Part shown: positions 28,160-38,681 of the stretch, one piece after another
Layout of the letters: each line of letters starts with the position of its first letter
How positions within the stretch are numbered: the stretch's first letter is position 1
Assembly: GCA_919902505.1 (NCBI GenBank)
Contig: CAKKRE010000046.1
Span: 1 to 64,000, forward strand
Direction of reading: 5' to 3'
Source of the DNA: Nitrospiraceae bacterium
GTDB lineage: Bacteria; Nitrospirota; Nitrospiria; Nitrospirales; Nitrospiraceae
Length of the DNA: 64,000 nt
The notes under the pieces: generated by a model
Seen by the model: only the letters and a program-made list of their open reading frames with translations
Databases searched by the model: none
Told to the model about the DNA's origin: nothing
Program-made: the position numbers and the translations under genes

Positions 28160-31100
28160 TCAGACCGTGACCGCCACTCCATGTCGCAGGAAAATAAATT
28201 CAAAACCCGCCACCGGTTCGCCCAACGACTGTTCGACCGCTGCCCGATACAAGCGCGCCTGTTCCCGATAGAGCTCAGCCCTTGCCGCCACCTGATCCGC
28301 CGGGATCATATCCGTCTTATAATCGGCAATCCAGAGCGCGCCGTCGATCCGGTACAGCAGATCGATGACCCCTTCCATGATCTGGCGTCCGTCGTTCCAG
28401 GGCACGAGAAACGGCACCTCACGCCCGATCACCGTCGCCCGCCGCAGTCGATCGTAGGCCGCAGATTGGGCGAAGGTTCGCAACAGGTCCCGTACCTCCT
28501 CGATCACAGCCTCCTGCGTCGCCGTATCCGGTTCATCGAGCGCCAGCGAAGTGTGGTCGATCAACGCAACCTGTGACGCCACATCCGCGGTGAAATCCCA
28601 GTATTGCAGAAGCCGGTGGACGATGGTCCCCACGGTCTTCCCCGGCGTCACCCGTCTTCCCTGCCCTGGTTCCCTCTCGGATACCGGTGCCGGTTTCTGA
28701 ATGAAGTCCGACGGAGAGACCAGCAAGGGTTCCGATCGCTGCGCCTGCCAGTTCCGATCGCGCTGCATCCAACGTTCGGAGAACGCCCGGTCCATGACCG
28801 CGCCTTCCAATGCGACGGGACGTTCGCGCTGCCTGGCGGGCGGACGATCATCACCCTGCAGAACGATCTGACGCAATCCGACGGCACCGACCGGAATGTC
28901 CTGCTGTTCGGCCAGGCCGAGTTCCGCTCCGGCCGCTTCCTCCAACAATTCCAACAACGCCCCCCGCACCCGCCTCCGCGGCAGGGCTCCGGACAACACC
29001 AGACACTCCCGGGCGCGCGTCATCCCGACATAGAACAGCCGACGCCGTTCCGCCTGTTCACGAGTACGCGCTTTCTCGGCCACCAGCACCGCACCCAGGC
29101 TGCAGCGATCCCCCAGGTCGAGACCCTGCACGCCCGTCGACCAGTCATGCCAAATGAGCGGTCGCGCAGGACCACGCCCCGCGCCATCTCCATGATGTAA
29201 CCCGGCCAGAATCACCAGCGGGAACTCCAGGCCCTTTGCCTTATGGATGGTGAGCACACGCACCGCATCCAGCGTGTCCTCCGACAGCGCACTCTCCGCT
29301 TCTTCCGGTTGCTCCGTGAGCCGATCCAGCATGAGCGAGACAAATCCGTTCAACGTGAGATTCGGACGATCCGCCAGATCCGCCGCCATCTGGCGAACCT
29401 TGAAGAGATTGGCCACGGCCTGTTCTCCGTGCAGGGATGCCGCCGCGAGTTCGAGTACAGGGAGCGACGCAAAAATGAGGTCCAGCGCCTCAGGCAACGG
29501 ACAGCGGGGCGCCTGCTCATGCAACCGCGCCAACCGGCCGTACAGCCGACGGAGCGGCTCGGCATGCGGACTACTCCAGTCTGTCAGGCGCTCGACTTCG
29601 CGATAATCCAGCGCCTGTCGTTCCTGCAGGCCGACCAGCGCGGAATCAGGCAACCCACCCACTGCCGATCGGAGCAACCCCACCAGGGCGATGCGGTCGT
29701 GAGGATTGTCGACGCACCGGAGAATGTTGACCAGGTCGATCACCTCCTGCCGGCGGTAAAAATGTTTCTCTCCATCGATGATGTAGGCAATACCATGCCG
29801 CCGGAGGGCTTCCAGGTAGTGCTCGGCCTGAGTCAATTTTCGAAAGAGGAGCGCGATATGCCCTGGTCGAAGCCCGCTTTCCGGCCCCCTCGCTTCGCCC
29901 CCTTGCCCCGCAGGCCGCAGCAAGTCCGACACCATCAGTGCAATCTGTTCCGCCTCCACTCGCGTGGCCGCCGCCGAATCCAAGTCGCCGTCGTCTTCCG
30001 ATGCGACCAGCCGGAGCTCCACACCGGGATTACGAAACTGACTCGATCGATTGGGCTGCACCGTCAGCGGAACGTTCGGCGGCTGAATGGCAGGTTGCGC
30101 CACCAGGAGCCGGTTGAATACGCCGTTGACCAGATCGAGCACCTGCGCATGGCTGCGAAAGTTCGTGGCCAGTTCGCAGCGCAACGCTCCGCTGCCTTCC
30201 AGCCGATCGACGACGTGGTCGAATGCTTCGATATCGGCCCGACGGAACGCATAGATCGATTGCTTCGGGTCACCGACGATAAACAGTTTTCCCGATTCGA
30301 GTTCCGTCTCACGCCATGAACCGGCTTGCTCGCCGAGGCGTTCGGCCAGATACAGCACGATCTCGTACTGCACCGGGTCGGTATCCTGAAATTCATCGAC
30401 CAACAGCGCGCGATAGTCCCGTTTCAACTGCTCACGTATGGGCGGATGATCGCGAAGCAGGGTCCGTGCCTTGCCGACCAAGCCGTCGAAGGTGAGCCAG
30501 CCGGAATCCAGGAACGACTTCCGCACCGACTGTACGAAGGGCGAGAGCAGGGCCAGCAGATTCTGCAGGAGTTCATGATCGACCCTGAGCAACCGTTTGG
30601 CGATCCGCTGCAATGACTCGACAGCCTCGTAGTCGTCTTCCTCCCAACCGGTCGGGGCGGCGCCGAGATCTTTGGCCAATAATTCCTGCGACTCGCGTGG
30701 GAAAGACCGCACCGCGCCCAACCCCTCGGCGAGCAGGAGAGCGAACAGGTCCGCGACCGCGACGAGCATCAGTTCGATTTTGCGTCGCTTCGGCCGGTCA
30801 TATCGTGCGAGCAGACGTTCCGCCTGCGCCTTCCGGATGGAGAACCAGTCACGCAATCCCGGATTCAGGCCGGTCTCGGCCACCTGTTGCATCAGCCCAT
30901 TCAGATCGATCAAGTCGCTGTGCAGGCTGTAGGCCAACTCGCGCAGTTCGTCCAGACTAAACGTATCCAGGAGTATCCGCCAGCGACCGTGATCACTCCC
31001 CGCCGCTCCCAGCTCACCATCCAGCCACAACTCCCACTCACTGGTGAAATGTTCTTCAAACCGCGAACCGTCTTCGTCCGTTTGAAACGTCGGTGTCACT

Positions 31101-31546
31101 CCGGCTTCAATCGGGTACAGGCGCAACAGATGCGCGGCAAAACTGTGTAGGGTTCCAATCTGCGCTTTCTCGACGTCACGGAGCGCGGCATCGGCCCGGG
31201 CCACGATTTCATCGGTCGTCCAGCCGTACCGCAGGCGCAGATCGGCGATCGAGACCGTTCCACTGCCGCTCGGAGGATTGTCACGGCCTTCCACATTCAC
31301 CAACGAGCGAAGCCGCTCCCGCAAACGGAGTTTCATCTCGGCGGCGGCTTTGTTGGTGAAAGTCAGGGCCACGATGCGCGACAGATCCAACGGATCGGTC
31401 CGGCGCATGAGCAGGTACAACAACCGGTTCACCAGCAGCGTGGTTTTCCCGGTTCCCGCCCCGGCGATCACGACGACATTCCGGTCGAACGTGGTGGCGG
31501 CGGCTTCCCTGGCCGCCTGATCCGGAATTTGCGCCGGTTCAGTCAC
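28160..31546 (-). CDS. addA: UvrD-like helicase/nuclease, AddA-type
   Basis: VVVIAGAGTGKTTLLVNRLLYLL (Walker A), ALLVDEFQDTDPVQYEI, IVGDPKQSIYAFRRAD, VLTIHKAKGLEFPLVILAG, C-terminal nuclease motif IADYKTD. Internal GTG start chosen. Confidence 0.85.
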   Translation of the reverse strand: MTEPAQIPDQAAREAAATTFDRNVVVIAGAGTGKTTLLVNRLLYLLMRRTDPLDLSRIVALTFTNKAAAEMKLRLRERLRSLVNVEGRDNPPSGSGTVSIADLRLRYGWTTDEIVARADAALRDVEKAQIGTLHSFAAHLLRLYPIEAGVTPTFQTDEDGSRFEEHFTSEWELWLDGELGAAGSDHGRWRILLDTFSLDELRELAYSLHSDLIDLNGLMQQVAETGLNPGLRDWFSIRKAQAERLLARYDRPKRRKIELMLVAVADLFALLLAEGLGAVRSFPRESQELLAKDLGAAPTGWEEDDYEAVESLQRIAKRLLRVDHELLQNLLALLSPFVQSVRKSFLDSGWLTFDGLVGKARTLLRDHPPIREQLKRDYRALLVDEFQDTDPVQYEIVLYLAERLGEQAGSWRETELESGKLFIVGDPKQSIYAFRRADIEAFDHVVDRLEGSGALRCELATNFRSHAQVLDLVNGVFNRLLVAQPAIQPPNVPLTVQPNRSSQFRNPGVELRLVASEDDGDLDSAAATRVEAEQIALMVSDLLRPAGQGGEARGPESGLRPGHIALLFRKLTQAEHYLEALRRHGIAYIIDGEKHFYRRQEVIDLVNILRCVDNPHDRIALVGLLRSAVGGLPDSALVGLQERQALDYREVERLTDWSSPHAEPLRRLYGRLARLHEQAPRCPLPEALDLIFASLPVLELAAASLHGEQAVANLFKVRQMAADLADRPNLTLNGFVSLMLDRLTEQPEEAESALSEDTLDAVRVLTIHKAKGLEFPLVILAGLHHGDGAGRGPARPLIWHDWSTGVQGLDLGDRCSLGAVLVAEKARTREQAERRRLFYVGMTRARECLVLSGALPRRRVRGALLELLEEAAGAELGLAEQQDIPVGAVGLRQIVLQGDDRPPARQRERPVALEGAVMDRAFSERWMQRDRNWQAQRSEPLLVSPSDFIQKPAPVSEREPGQGRRVTPGKTVGTIVHRLLQYWDFTADVASQVALIDHTSLALDEPDTATQEAVIEEVRDLLRTFAQSAAYDRLRRATVIGREVPFLVPWNDGRQIMEGVIDLLYRIDGALWIADYKTDMIPADQVAARAELYREQARLYRAAVEQSLGEPVAGFEFIFLRHGVAVTV

Positions 31547-34500
31547 GCGCCACCTTCTGCGATCGCACGTCCCGTAACGTCCTGGCCTGCGAGGACCGAT
31601 AGGCCCTCCACCAGCTCGGTTGATGGGCGCGGCGGCAGGCGGTTGAGAATTCACAATGGGTGCAGTGGGTGTCCGGGACGATGAAATATTGTGCGGCGCG
31701 TATGCCATCGAGCAGCACCTGCATCGTCCTGCTCAACATCGGACCGGAGGATCCCTGCCAGGCCGCAGCGGCAAAGGACACACGCTCAACCGCAGGATCG
31801 GCATGCGGCAGCAAATAGAGAAACTCGACCTGTTCCGGTAGAGCCTTCTGCCGGTCACCGGACGATCCGGCAGCGGTCATTAAGGCATAGAGCGCAGGCT
31901 GCAGCCGTTGCGCACGCACAGCCGCTTGCAGGAGATTGCGATCCTTGGCCTCCACGCGGTCGTTCGCTCGATACTTATAATCGATGACCCTCACCGCGCC
32001 AGACCCCGGATGCCGATCCACCCGGTCCCATCGTCCACGCAACGAAATGTCCTCCCCGCCGGAACCATCCGGCAAAAGTCCGTTGGCATCCAATTCGAAT
32101 GCAGCGGGATGGAACCCCGAGGCCAACGCCGCTTCACGATCGAGTGTGATCGCTGCTTCGATCAACCGCCGGACCGACTCCTGTGCCAACTCCCAGGTCA
32201 GGGCGTACCCGGTTCCATGCGTCCGGGCATAGGCTTCAAAGGCCTGCGCCACAGCCCGATTCACCGCCGCCGTCACGACGGAGGCAGGCAGCGCCGTCGC
32301 CGGCCAGCCCTGTTGGATCAGCGCCAGATAACAGAGTCGCAACGCGTCATGGCAGAGTTGCCCCATCGCCGGAGGCGTGAGTTCCATGGAGGGGACGTGG
32401 CGCACCGATTCAAGCTTGAGCACCTGTCCGGAAAAATATTGAAAGGGACAACGAGCATACGTTTCCAGCGCCGTCGGCGAAAACCCGCGTTCAGTGACCC
32501 TATTCCAATGGGCGCCTGCATGTTCCAGCATCCCGTCGTACGCGCTCAGGGCCGGATGACCGCTTTCGATGACGCCTTGCGCCCCCAGCCCATGGGAAAA
32601 TAACAACCCGTCACGTCCGACCGCCTCCAACAGGGCTGTCACGTCGCGCCCCTGCAGCACCGTACTCACGCTCAATTCCTCTCTCGTCTGCAGGTGCGGC
32701 GTGAAGAGCGGAAGATCCACACGATCCGGCCACCGACGTGGAAGGGCGAACAGAGACTCAACGTCCGACGGGTGTGGCACCACCTCGACAGTCTCCAGAT
32801 AACCGGACGGCGTCAACGGGCGACCGGCGGCATCCGCCCGTTGATAGGAGAGATACAGGCGTTCCCTGGCCGACGATCGCAAGAGTTCGAACAGCAGCGC
32901 CTCCTCCCCATACCCCTGCAGCTTCTGGTCGATCTTGTAGCCCAGGGTTTCACTCAGCACCAGGCGGTGCCGGTCACGGAGAAACCCATCTTCATGGATG
33001 TACCGGGGAAACAGTTTTTCGTTCATTCCGATAAGAAAGAGGGCACGGAATCCCACGCCGCGGGCCGCCATCGCATCCAACACCTGCACCCCGTGGTGCG
33101 AGGACGGCGCCAGGGCACGGGACGTTCGCGCCAACATCTCCGCAAACGTGTCCGCCCATTCATCCCAGGTGAGGTTGATGTCGAGGCGATCGAGCGCCCG
33201 CAGCTGGGCGAAGACCCGGGATAGCGCCTCATTCACATCCGGGGCGTCGTCCCACTGCGCCGTCGCGTCAAGGGATGTGGAGACTCCGAGGGGAACGGTC
33301 AGATGGGTCTCAGCGAGGGAGCAGAAGGCATCGGTCAGGGTGCCATACCCGCCCTGCTCAGGAAGGCGCTTCACATCTTCGATCAGCGGCGAAAGACAGC
33401 CCCACAGCAGAGCCAGCTGCACGCCATCGATCGAGAAAGACCCGAGATCCTCCGTAAAAGAATCGTCGCCATCGGACGCCCAGGATTCCAGACGACCCAA
33501 TTGCGCCAACCGTCGCCATTCCTCCTCGCCACGGGTAATTCCGAGCGCCAGCACCGCCAATCGCCAGAGGTCGGGACGCGGTTCGACGCCGCCGGGACTG
33601 CTCGTCAGGCGTCGATTCCATGGAGAGGTAATCACTTCCAACATGGCCGGTCGATGTAGCCCGCTCCCCTTGAGCCGGGCCAGGTGAAGCAGCGTCTTCA
33701 CGGAGGGCTCCTGTAACAGCGGCACCGTCGCGCTGGAGAGAAACGGAATGCGATGCTGGTCGAAGGTTCGTTTCAGGGACGCCTGGTACGGCATGAGGGT
33801 GCGACCCACCACACCGATCTCGTCGAACGCGAAGCCGTTGGTTTCCACCAGCGACAGGATCTGCTTGCAGACCAGCGTCAGCTCATCGTCGATTCCGGCG
33901 GCATTTCGTACCTCAACCGATACATTTACTTGGTGAAAATCGGCAGCAGGATCACCCGATGTCGCACCTAATCGCTCGTCGGAACCTCCGGCAATCGGAT
34001 AGAGGTGTCGCTCTAGAAACTGTCGCGCAAAACCATAGGCCGTCTGTTCGCCGAGCGGGAAATAGACCGTGACCGGCAGGGATACACTCAGGGCTTCCAG
34101 GAGAGTCAGCTGGGTTTGCGTCAGGTCGTACGACCCGTAGTACCAGAGACCGCGGAGACCGCGGAGAAACGGAGAGGTTGGTACAAAATCGGTGACGAGC
34201 GCGGCCAAGTCATCCGGAGATCCCACACCCAGCGCCGCACTGCCGTCCCGTAGCGCCGCATAGAGGGTAAACAATCCCTTAAGCTTCTCACCGTCCTCAG
34301 GGGGGAACTGGCCTTCCTCCACCGCACGTAAGGCCAGGGCGGAATCCACCGTGGCATCCTTGAGGTCTCGCAAGCTGGCCCACAAAGCCGGCCAGGCCCC
34401 GGATGGCAGCTGCGACAAACGAAGCGCCCCGGTCTGAGGCACGTTGCGTTGCCCGAGGTGCTGCAGCAGGCGCTCGAAAAACGTGTCGGTGACGAGTTCA

Positions 34501-34769
34501 ATCTCCCGCACCGCACCAGCCGCGCCTGCTGTAGTGCGGCGCTCGCGCAGCAACTGTAACGCCAGCTGGTGGAACGAGAGAATGTGGACGTTGAGCAGTG
34601 CCAGCTCCCGCTTCACGACCAGCAGCCGCTTGAGCGAGCGACGCAACTGATCCGAGGGCACCACAAGCGCGACTGCGGCTTGGGGGTCGCCGGACTTGAG
34701 CACACGCAGATCGTGAACAAGTTGCGATTCGAGTGTGGGATGAAACGGGCCGGTGACGAGGCGGAGCAT
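31539..34769 (-). CDS. addB: PD-(D/E)XK nuclease / inactivated-helicase protein, AddB-like
   Basis: FSPTALETYARCPFQYFSGQVLKLE (Fe-S/nuclease region), VRVIDYKYR, THCTHCEFSTACRR; overlaps addA. Confidence 0.75.
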   Translation of the reverse strand: MLRLVTGPFHPTLESQLVHDLRVLKSGDPQAAVALVVPSDQLRRSLKRLLVVKRELALLNVHILSFHQLALQLLRERRTTAGAAGAVREIELVTDTFFERLLQHLGQRNVPQTGALRLSQLPSGAWPALWASLRDLKDATVDSALALRAVEEGQFPPEDGEKLKGLFTLYAALRDGSAALGVGSPDDLAALVTDFVPTSPFLRGLRGLWYYGSYDLTQTQLTLLEALSVSLPVTVYFPLGEQTAYGFARQFLERHLYPIAGGSDERLGATSGDPAADFHQVNVSVEVRNAAGIDDELTLVCKQILSLVETNGFAFDEIGVVGRTLMPYQASLKRTFDQHRIPFLSSATVPLLQEPSVKTLLHLARLKGSGLHRPAMLEVITSPWNRRLTSSPGGVEPRPDLWRLAVLALGITRGEEEWRRLAQLGRLESWASDGDDSFTEDLGSFSIDGVQLALLWGCLSPLIEDVKRLPEQGGYGTLTDAFCSLAETHLTVPLGVSTSLDATAQWDDAPDVNEALSRVFAQLRALDRLDINLTWDEWADTFAEMLARTSRALAPSSHHGVQVLDAMAARGVGFRALFLIGMNEKLFPRYIHEDGFLRDRHRLVLSETLGYKIDQKLQGYGEEALLFELLRSSARERLYLSYQRADAAGRPLTPSGYLETVEVVPHPSDVESLFALPRRWPDRVDLPLFTPHLQTREELSVSTVLQGRDVTALLEAVGRDGLLFSHGLGAQGVIESGHPALSAYDGMLEHAGAHWNRVTERGFSPTALETYARCPFQYFSGQVLKLESVRHVPSMELTPPAMGQLCHDALRLCYLALIQQGWPATALPASVVTAAVNRAVAQAFEAYARTHGTGYALTWELAQESVRRLIEAAITLDREAALASGFHPAAFELDANGLLPDGSGGEDISLRGRWDRVDRHPGSGAVRVIDYKYRANDRVEAKDRNLLQAAVRAQRLQPALYALMTAAGSSGDRQKALPEQVEFLYLLPHADPAVERVSFAAAAWQGSSGPMLSRTMQVLLDGIRAAQYFIVPDTHCTHCEFSTACRRAHQPSWWRAYRSSQARTLRDVRSQKVARD

Positions 34770-34875
34770 GGAGACTGTGGACCGTGAATCGTAAAGCGCG
34801 GAACGGAAGGCCGCAGAGAATATCCCGGCAACCCTCCGCACTTCACGCGTGAGAGGCGAAGAACGCCGTTGACTG

Positions 34876-35040
34876 CTAGCCGGTTTCCGGACCGAGCAGT
34901 TCACCGTTGCAATCGACGCAGGCCCAATCGCCGTCGATGAACTTCATCGGGTCTCCGCACGTCCCGCATTCAGGCGGCGGCCCCTTATCGATCACGGGAA
35001 GAATCGGCAGTTCAAAATCGTCATCATCGGGAACGGTCAT
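34876..35040 (-). CDS. 54-aa zinc-ribbon-like protein
   Basis: Read by hand: MTVPDDDDFELPILPVIDKGPPPECGTCGDPMKFIDGDWACVDCNGELLGPETG; two CxxC pairs. Too short for the track. Confidence 0.65.
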   Translation of the reverse strand: MTVPDDDDFELPILPVIDKGPPPECGTCGDPMKFIDGDWACVDCNGELLGPETG

Positions 35041-35052
35041 ATCTCTCCAGTC

Positions 35053-35325
35053 TCACGCACCCTGCGGCTTCATCTTCAGCTGCAACGCCTTCTCGGCGCT
35101 TTGACGAGGCGGCACCCCCACGAAGGTCAGACGGCCGTCGATAATCGTCGCGGGCACGGCCCGGACCGAATGCCGATTCGCCAATTCCTGACCATCCGGG
35201 GTCGTGATATCGACCTCGCGATAGCTAAAGCTATACTTTACCCTGAGTTCCTTCCACAGGCGTTTCGCTGATGGACAGGCTCCGCAGGTCGGTGAGTGCA
35301 ATAAGGTAATATTCGGCATGGACAA
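35053..35325 (-). CDS. Glutaredoxin/thioredoxin-fold protein
   Basis: LLHSPTCGACPSAKRLWKEL and VRAVPATIIDGRLTFVG. Confidence 0.8.
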   Translation of the reverse strand: MSMPNITLLHSPTCGACPSAKRLWKELRVKYSFSYREVDITTPDGQELANRHSVRAVPATIIDGRLTFVGVPPRQSAEKALQLKMKPQGA

Positions 35326-35475
35326 CCCCTCTCCTTAACGTGAGCGGATCTTAACACCCGCGCGGAGGACCGCGCAAGCAAACGCATGCCTGACATTGCG
35401 CATCGAGCCGTATATACTGAGCGAGGCATCATTCAGAACCGCCTCATCCACCCATCATCGTTTGCTGAGGAATCT

Positions 35476-37128
35476 ATGGCTCTCCACCCTCGTGCCGGAC
35501 AACCGGCACAACCGGAACAACTGGTCAATCTCGAGAAACTTGAACAGGCCTACTATGGCGAAGTACCGGACCCGTCCGATCCCCGACAGCAGGTGAGTTT
35601 CGGCACCAGCGGACATCGCGGTTCCTCCCTTCGCCGCACCTTCAATGAAGCCCACATTCTTGCGATCACCCAGGCCATCTGCGAATACCGGGCTCAGGCC
35701 GGAACCACCGGCCCCCTGTTCATCGGCAAGGATACCCACGCCCTCTCGGCACCGGCTCAACGCAGCGCACTGGAGGTGCTGGCCGCAAATGGTATTCAGG
35801 TCCGCATGGATCAGGCTGACGGGTATACCCCCACTCCGGTCATCTCGCACGCAATTCTGACCACGAATCAAGGCCGCAATTCCGGTCTTGCGGATGGCAT
35901 CGTCATCACCCCTTCGCACAACCCTCCGGAGGACGGCGGCTTCAAGTACAACCCGCCGCACGGCGGTCCGGCCGACACGGAGGTCACGAAGGCGATTGAA
36001 ACTCGCGCCAATGCATTGCTGGCGACCAAACTACACGGCGTCAGACGTGTCCCTTATGACCAGGCGTTGAAGGCCGCGTCCACGACGCGACACGATTTCG
36101 TCGGCCGCTATCTCGCCGATCTGGCCAACGTCGTGGATCTCGAACGCATCAAAGCGGCGAAGTTACGTCTGGGCGTCGATCCGTTGGGCGGCGCCGCCGT
36201 GGCCTACTGGCGTCCACTGGCAGAACGGTATGGATTGGACCTGCACATCGTCAACGAATCCGTCGATCCGACCTTTCGTTTCATGACGCTGGATTGGGAC
36301 GGCAAGATCCGCATGGACTGCTCTTCCCCCCACGCCATGGCCTCGCTCATCAAACTCAAAGACCGCTTCGACCTCGCCTTCGGCAACGATACCGACACGG
36401 ACCGCCATGGCATTGTGACGCCCGGGGGCGGTCTCATGAACCCCAATCACTACCTCGCCGCTGCCATCTCCTATCTGTTTACCCATCGCCCTGGATGGAA
36501 CGCCGATGCAGGAATCGGCAAGACCGTCGTCAGCAGCAGCATGATCGACCGGGTAGCGGAAAGCTTGGAGCGAAAACTCGTTGAAGTACCGGTCGGCTTC
36601 AAGTGGTTCGTCGCAGGTCTTCGCGACGGTTCGTTGGGGTTCGGCGGCGAAGAAAGTGCGGGCGCAGCATTTCTCCGTCATAACGGCACCACGTGGGTTA
36701 CCGATAAGGACGGGATCATCATGGATCTGCTCGCGGCGGAAATGCTGGCGGTGACCGGAAAAGATCCTGCGCAGCTCTATACGGACTTGACGGCCCGACT
36801 CGGCGAGCCGGTCTATGAACGGATCGATGCCCCGGCCACCAGGGCGCAAAAGGCCGCGCTCCAGAAATTCTCCCCGCAGCAGGTGCAGAGTCGGGAACTC
36901 GCGGGAGAACCGATTACCGCCATGTTGACGGAAGCCCCAGGCAACAAGGCTTCGATCGGAGGGTTGAAAGTGACGACGGCCAACGGCTGGTTCGCCGCGC
37001 GCCCCAGCGGAACGGAAGACGTCTATAAACTCTATGCGGAAAGCTTCAACGGCCAGGCCCATCTCAGGCGGATTCAGGAGGACGCGCAAGCGTTGATCAG
37101 ACAGGTCTTCTCCAGCGCCGGAGCCTGA
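35476..37128 (+). CDS. pgm: Phosphoglucomutase (alpha-D-glucose specific)
   Basis: [71 protein letters not shown]. Confidence 0.96.
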   Translation: MALHPRAGQPAQPEQLVNLEKLEQAYYGEVPDPSDPRQQVSFGTSGHRGSSLRRTFNEAHILAITQAICEYRAQAGTTGPLFIGKDTHALSAPAQRSALEVLAANGIQVRMDQADGYTPTPVISHAILTTNQGRNSGLADGIVITPSHNPPEDGGFKYNPPHGGPADTEVTKAIETRANALLATKLHGVRRVPYDQALKAASTTRHDFVGRYLADLANVVDLERIKAAKLRLGVDPLGGAAVAYWRPLAERYGLDLHIVNESVDPTFRFMTLDWDGKIRMDCSSPHAMASLIKLKDRFDLAFGNDTDTDRHGIVTPGGGLMNPNHYLAAAISYLFTHRPGWNADAGIGKTVVSSSMIDRVAESLERKLVEVPVGFKWFVAGLRDGSLGFGGEESAGAAFLRHNGTTWVTDKDGIIMDLLAAEMLAVTGKDPAQLYTDLTARLGEPVYERIDAPATRAQKAALQKFSPQQVQSRELAGEPITAMLTEAPGNKASIGGLKVTTANGWFAARPSGTEDVYKLYAESFNGQAHLRRIQEDAQALIRQVFSSAGA

Positions 37129-37224
37129 CCGGATGCCGAGCCGATGGCTCAGGCGGTTGTCGCTTCCTGTGTGAGATCCGTGAAGCGTCGTTCGTGAAGC
37201 GTATCTCGCGAATCATGGAATCCG

Positions 37225-37254
37225 GCCGACGAGCCGACGAGCCGACCAACCGAC
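37225..37254. repeat. Short tandem 8-mer (GAGCCGAC) array
   Basis: GCCGAC GAGCCGAC GAGCCGAC CAACCGAC. Confidence 0.7.
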
Positions 37255-37328
37255 CTTTTGAGTACCCCAGCGCGAGCAACGCACTACGGCATCCCATGCC
37301 TCTGAAGACCAGCTATACTTAAATCAGT

Positions 37329-38027
37329 ATGCCCAGATACTCTCACACGCTGTGCACCTTGCTTGTCGGCGCTGCCCTGAGCGCCTGCGCCGCACCGGCA
37401 TCCCAGGGTCTCCGTCAGGCGGTCACTCCGCTTCCTGATTGCTGCCGCACAACCCAAGCCGATTCTCGCAAACAGGCGATCGTCCAAACGGCCGTCAACC
37501 TGGTCGGCGCGAAGACGATCGAGAGCCAGGGCCGCCGCATCTCTTACGATTGTGCCGGAGTGACCCGAGCCATCTACCTCGCCCACGGCATCGACCTCTT
37601 TGAAGGAGGGGCCAGCGACGGGAAGGCCAACGGCGTAGGGTTGATCTACAACCACTTGCGCAAACACGGACAGCTTCATCGCGGTCCGGTGGTGCAAGCC
37701 GGCGATCTGGTGTTCTTCGACAATACCTGGGACTACAACGGGGACGGTCTCGTCAACGATCCCTTGACCCACGTGGGAATCGTGGAGAGGGTGGAGAGCA
37801 ACGGCACGATTGTCTTTATCAGCCGCGTGGCCGGAGCGATTGAACGCTACCGGATGAATGTGGCCCACCCTCACATCCACCGCACCGCCGACGGCAGGTT
37901 GCTCAATGACTACATGCGTCGGAAGCATTGGCGGGACGGAGAACAGACACCCTACCTGACCGGGGAGTTATTTGCCGCTTTCGGCATGAGGGTGGTAGAG
38001 TCCGCCTCATCACCAGACAGAAGGTAA
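37329..38027 (+). CDS. NlpC/P60- or CHAP-like lipoprotein
   Basis: Lipoprotein signal (LVGAALSACAAP); SYDCAGVTRAIYLAHGID and HVGIVERVESNGTIVFISR as catalytic Cys and His regions. Confidence 0.7.
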   Translation: MPRYSHTLCTLLVGAALSACAAPASQGLRQAVTPLPDCCRTTQADSRKQAIVQTAVNLVGAKTIESQGRRISYDCAGVTRAIYLAHGIDLFEGGASDGKANGVGLIYNHLRKHGQLHRGPVVQAGDLVFFDNTWDYNGDGLVNDPLTHVGIVERVESNGTIVFISRVAGAIERYRMNVAHPHIHRTADGRLLNDYMRRKHWRDGEQTPYLTGELFAAFGMRVVESASSPDRR

Positions 38028-38032
38028 CCACC

Positions 38033-38233
38033 TTGTCCCCTGCTCCGTTGCGCATCACCCGCTGTCCCGAATGCCACCAGCCCACCACGTGGCAGGACAA
38101 TCCCTGGCGTCCATTCTGTTCAGAGCGGTGTCAAACGATCGATTTAGGGGCTTGGGCAGGAGAGCAGTACAGAGTCGCAGGACCGAACCTGACGGTGGGC
38201 GGATCGGAATCGTCTTCACCGGACAACGAGTGA
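38033..38233 (+). CDS. yacG: DNA gyrase inhibitor YacG-like zinc protein
   Basis: ITRCPECHQPTTWQDNPWRPFCSERCQTIDLGAWAGEQYRV; TTG start 5 bp after the upstream stop. Confidence 0.88.
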   Translation: MSPAPLRITRCPECHQPTTWQDNPWRPFCSERCQTIDLGAWAGEQYRVAGPNLTVGGSESSSPDNE

Positions 38234-38248
38234 CCGGTCGGTTACGCG

Positions 38249-38614
38249 CTATTCGCAGCGACAGTTCGCCTTGTAGTCCATACACATCGGGCCGATGCTC
38301 CGCTCGCAGTCACAACTGCATTTGGGCGTTTTATCGGCCGGACAGGTAATCTGGCAGGTCTGCTTGATCCCCATACCGCAGGACACGATCTCGCAGGAAT
38401 TGGAGCCTTCGGCGAACAGCAGCGGCAATGACGGCGCCACCGGAGCCTGGGTCTGCTGAAGGACGCCGCCACGACTCTCTGGTATCTGGGTGAGCGCGGG
38501 AATGTTCTCCATGCCGGCTTCCTCTGCCCAAACCGGCGCAGTAACCCCGATCAGCAGGATGACCAGCAGAAACACTGCACTCCCCGCCATACGTCGCGAT
38601 GGATAACGTGTCAT
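38249..38614 (-). CDS. Secreted cysteine-rich hypothetical protein
   Basis: Signal peptide then CEIVSCGMGIKQTCQITCPADKTPKCSCDCERSIGPMCMDYKANCRCE. Confidence 0.6.
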   Translation of the reverse strand: MTRYPSRRMAGSAVFLLVILLIGVTAPVWAEEAGMENIPALTQIPESRGGVLQQTQAPVAPSLPLLFAEGSNSCEIVSCGMGIKQTCQITCPADKTPKCSCDCERSIGPMCMDYKANCRCE

Positions 38615-38681
38615 GCCCTCACCTTCCTTTCAGACGGCAGCAGAATAGGAAGAACGGCCCGTAAAATCAAGTCTCGACTCA

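Noticed and set aside
29243-30319. 358-aa plus-strand ORF
   Set aside because: Antisense to the AddA-like helicase.
36163-37089. 308-aa minus-strand ORF
   Set aside because: Antisense to pgm.
37225-37254. 8-mer tandem array considered as a CRISPR or origin-type iteron
   Set aside because: Too few and too short units, no spacers, and no initiator gene nearby.
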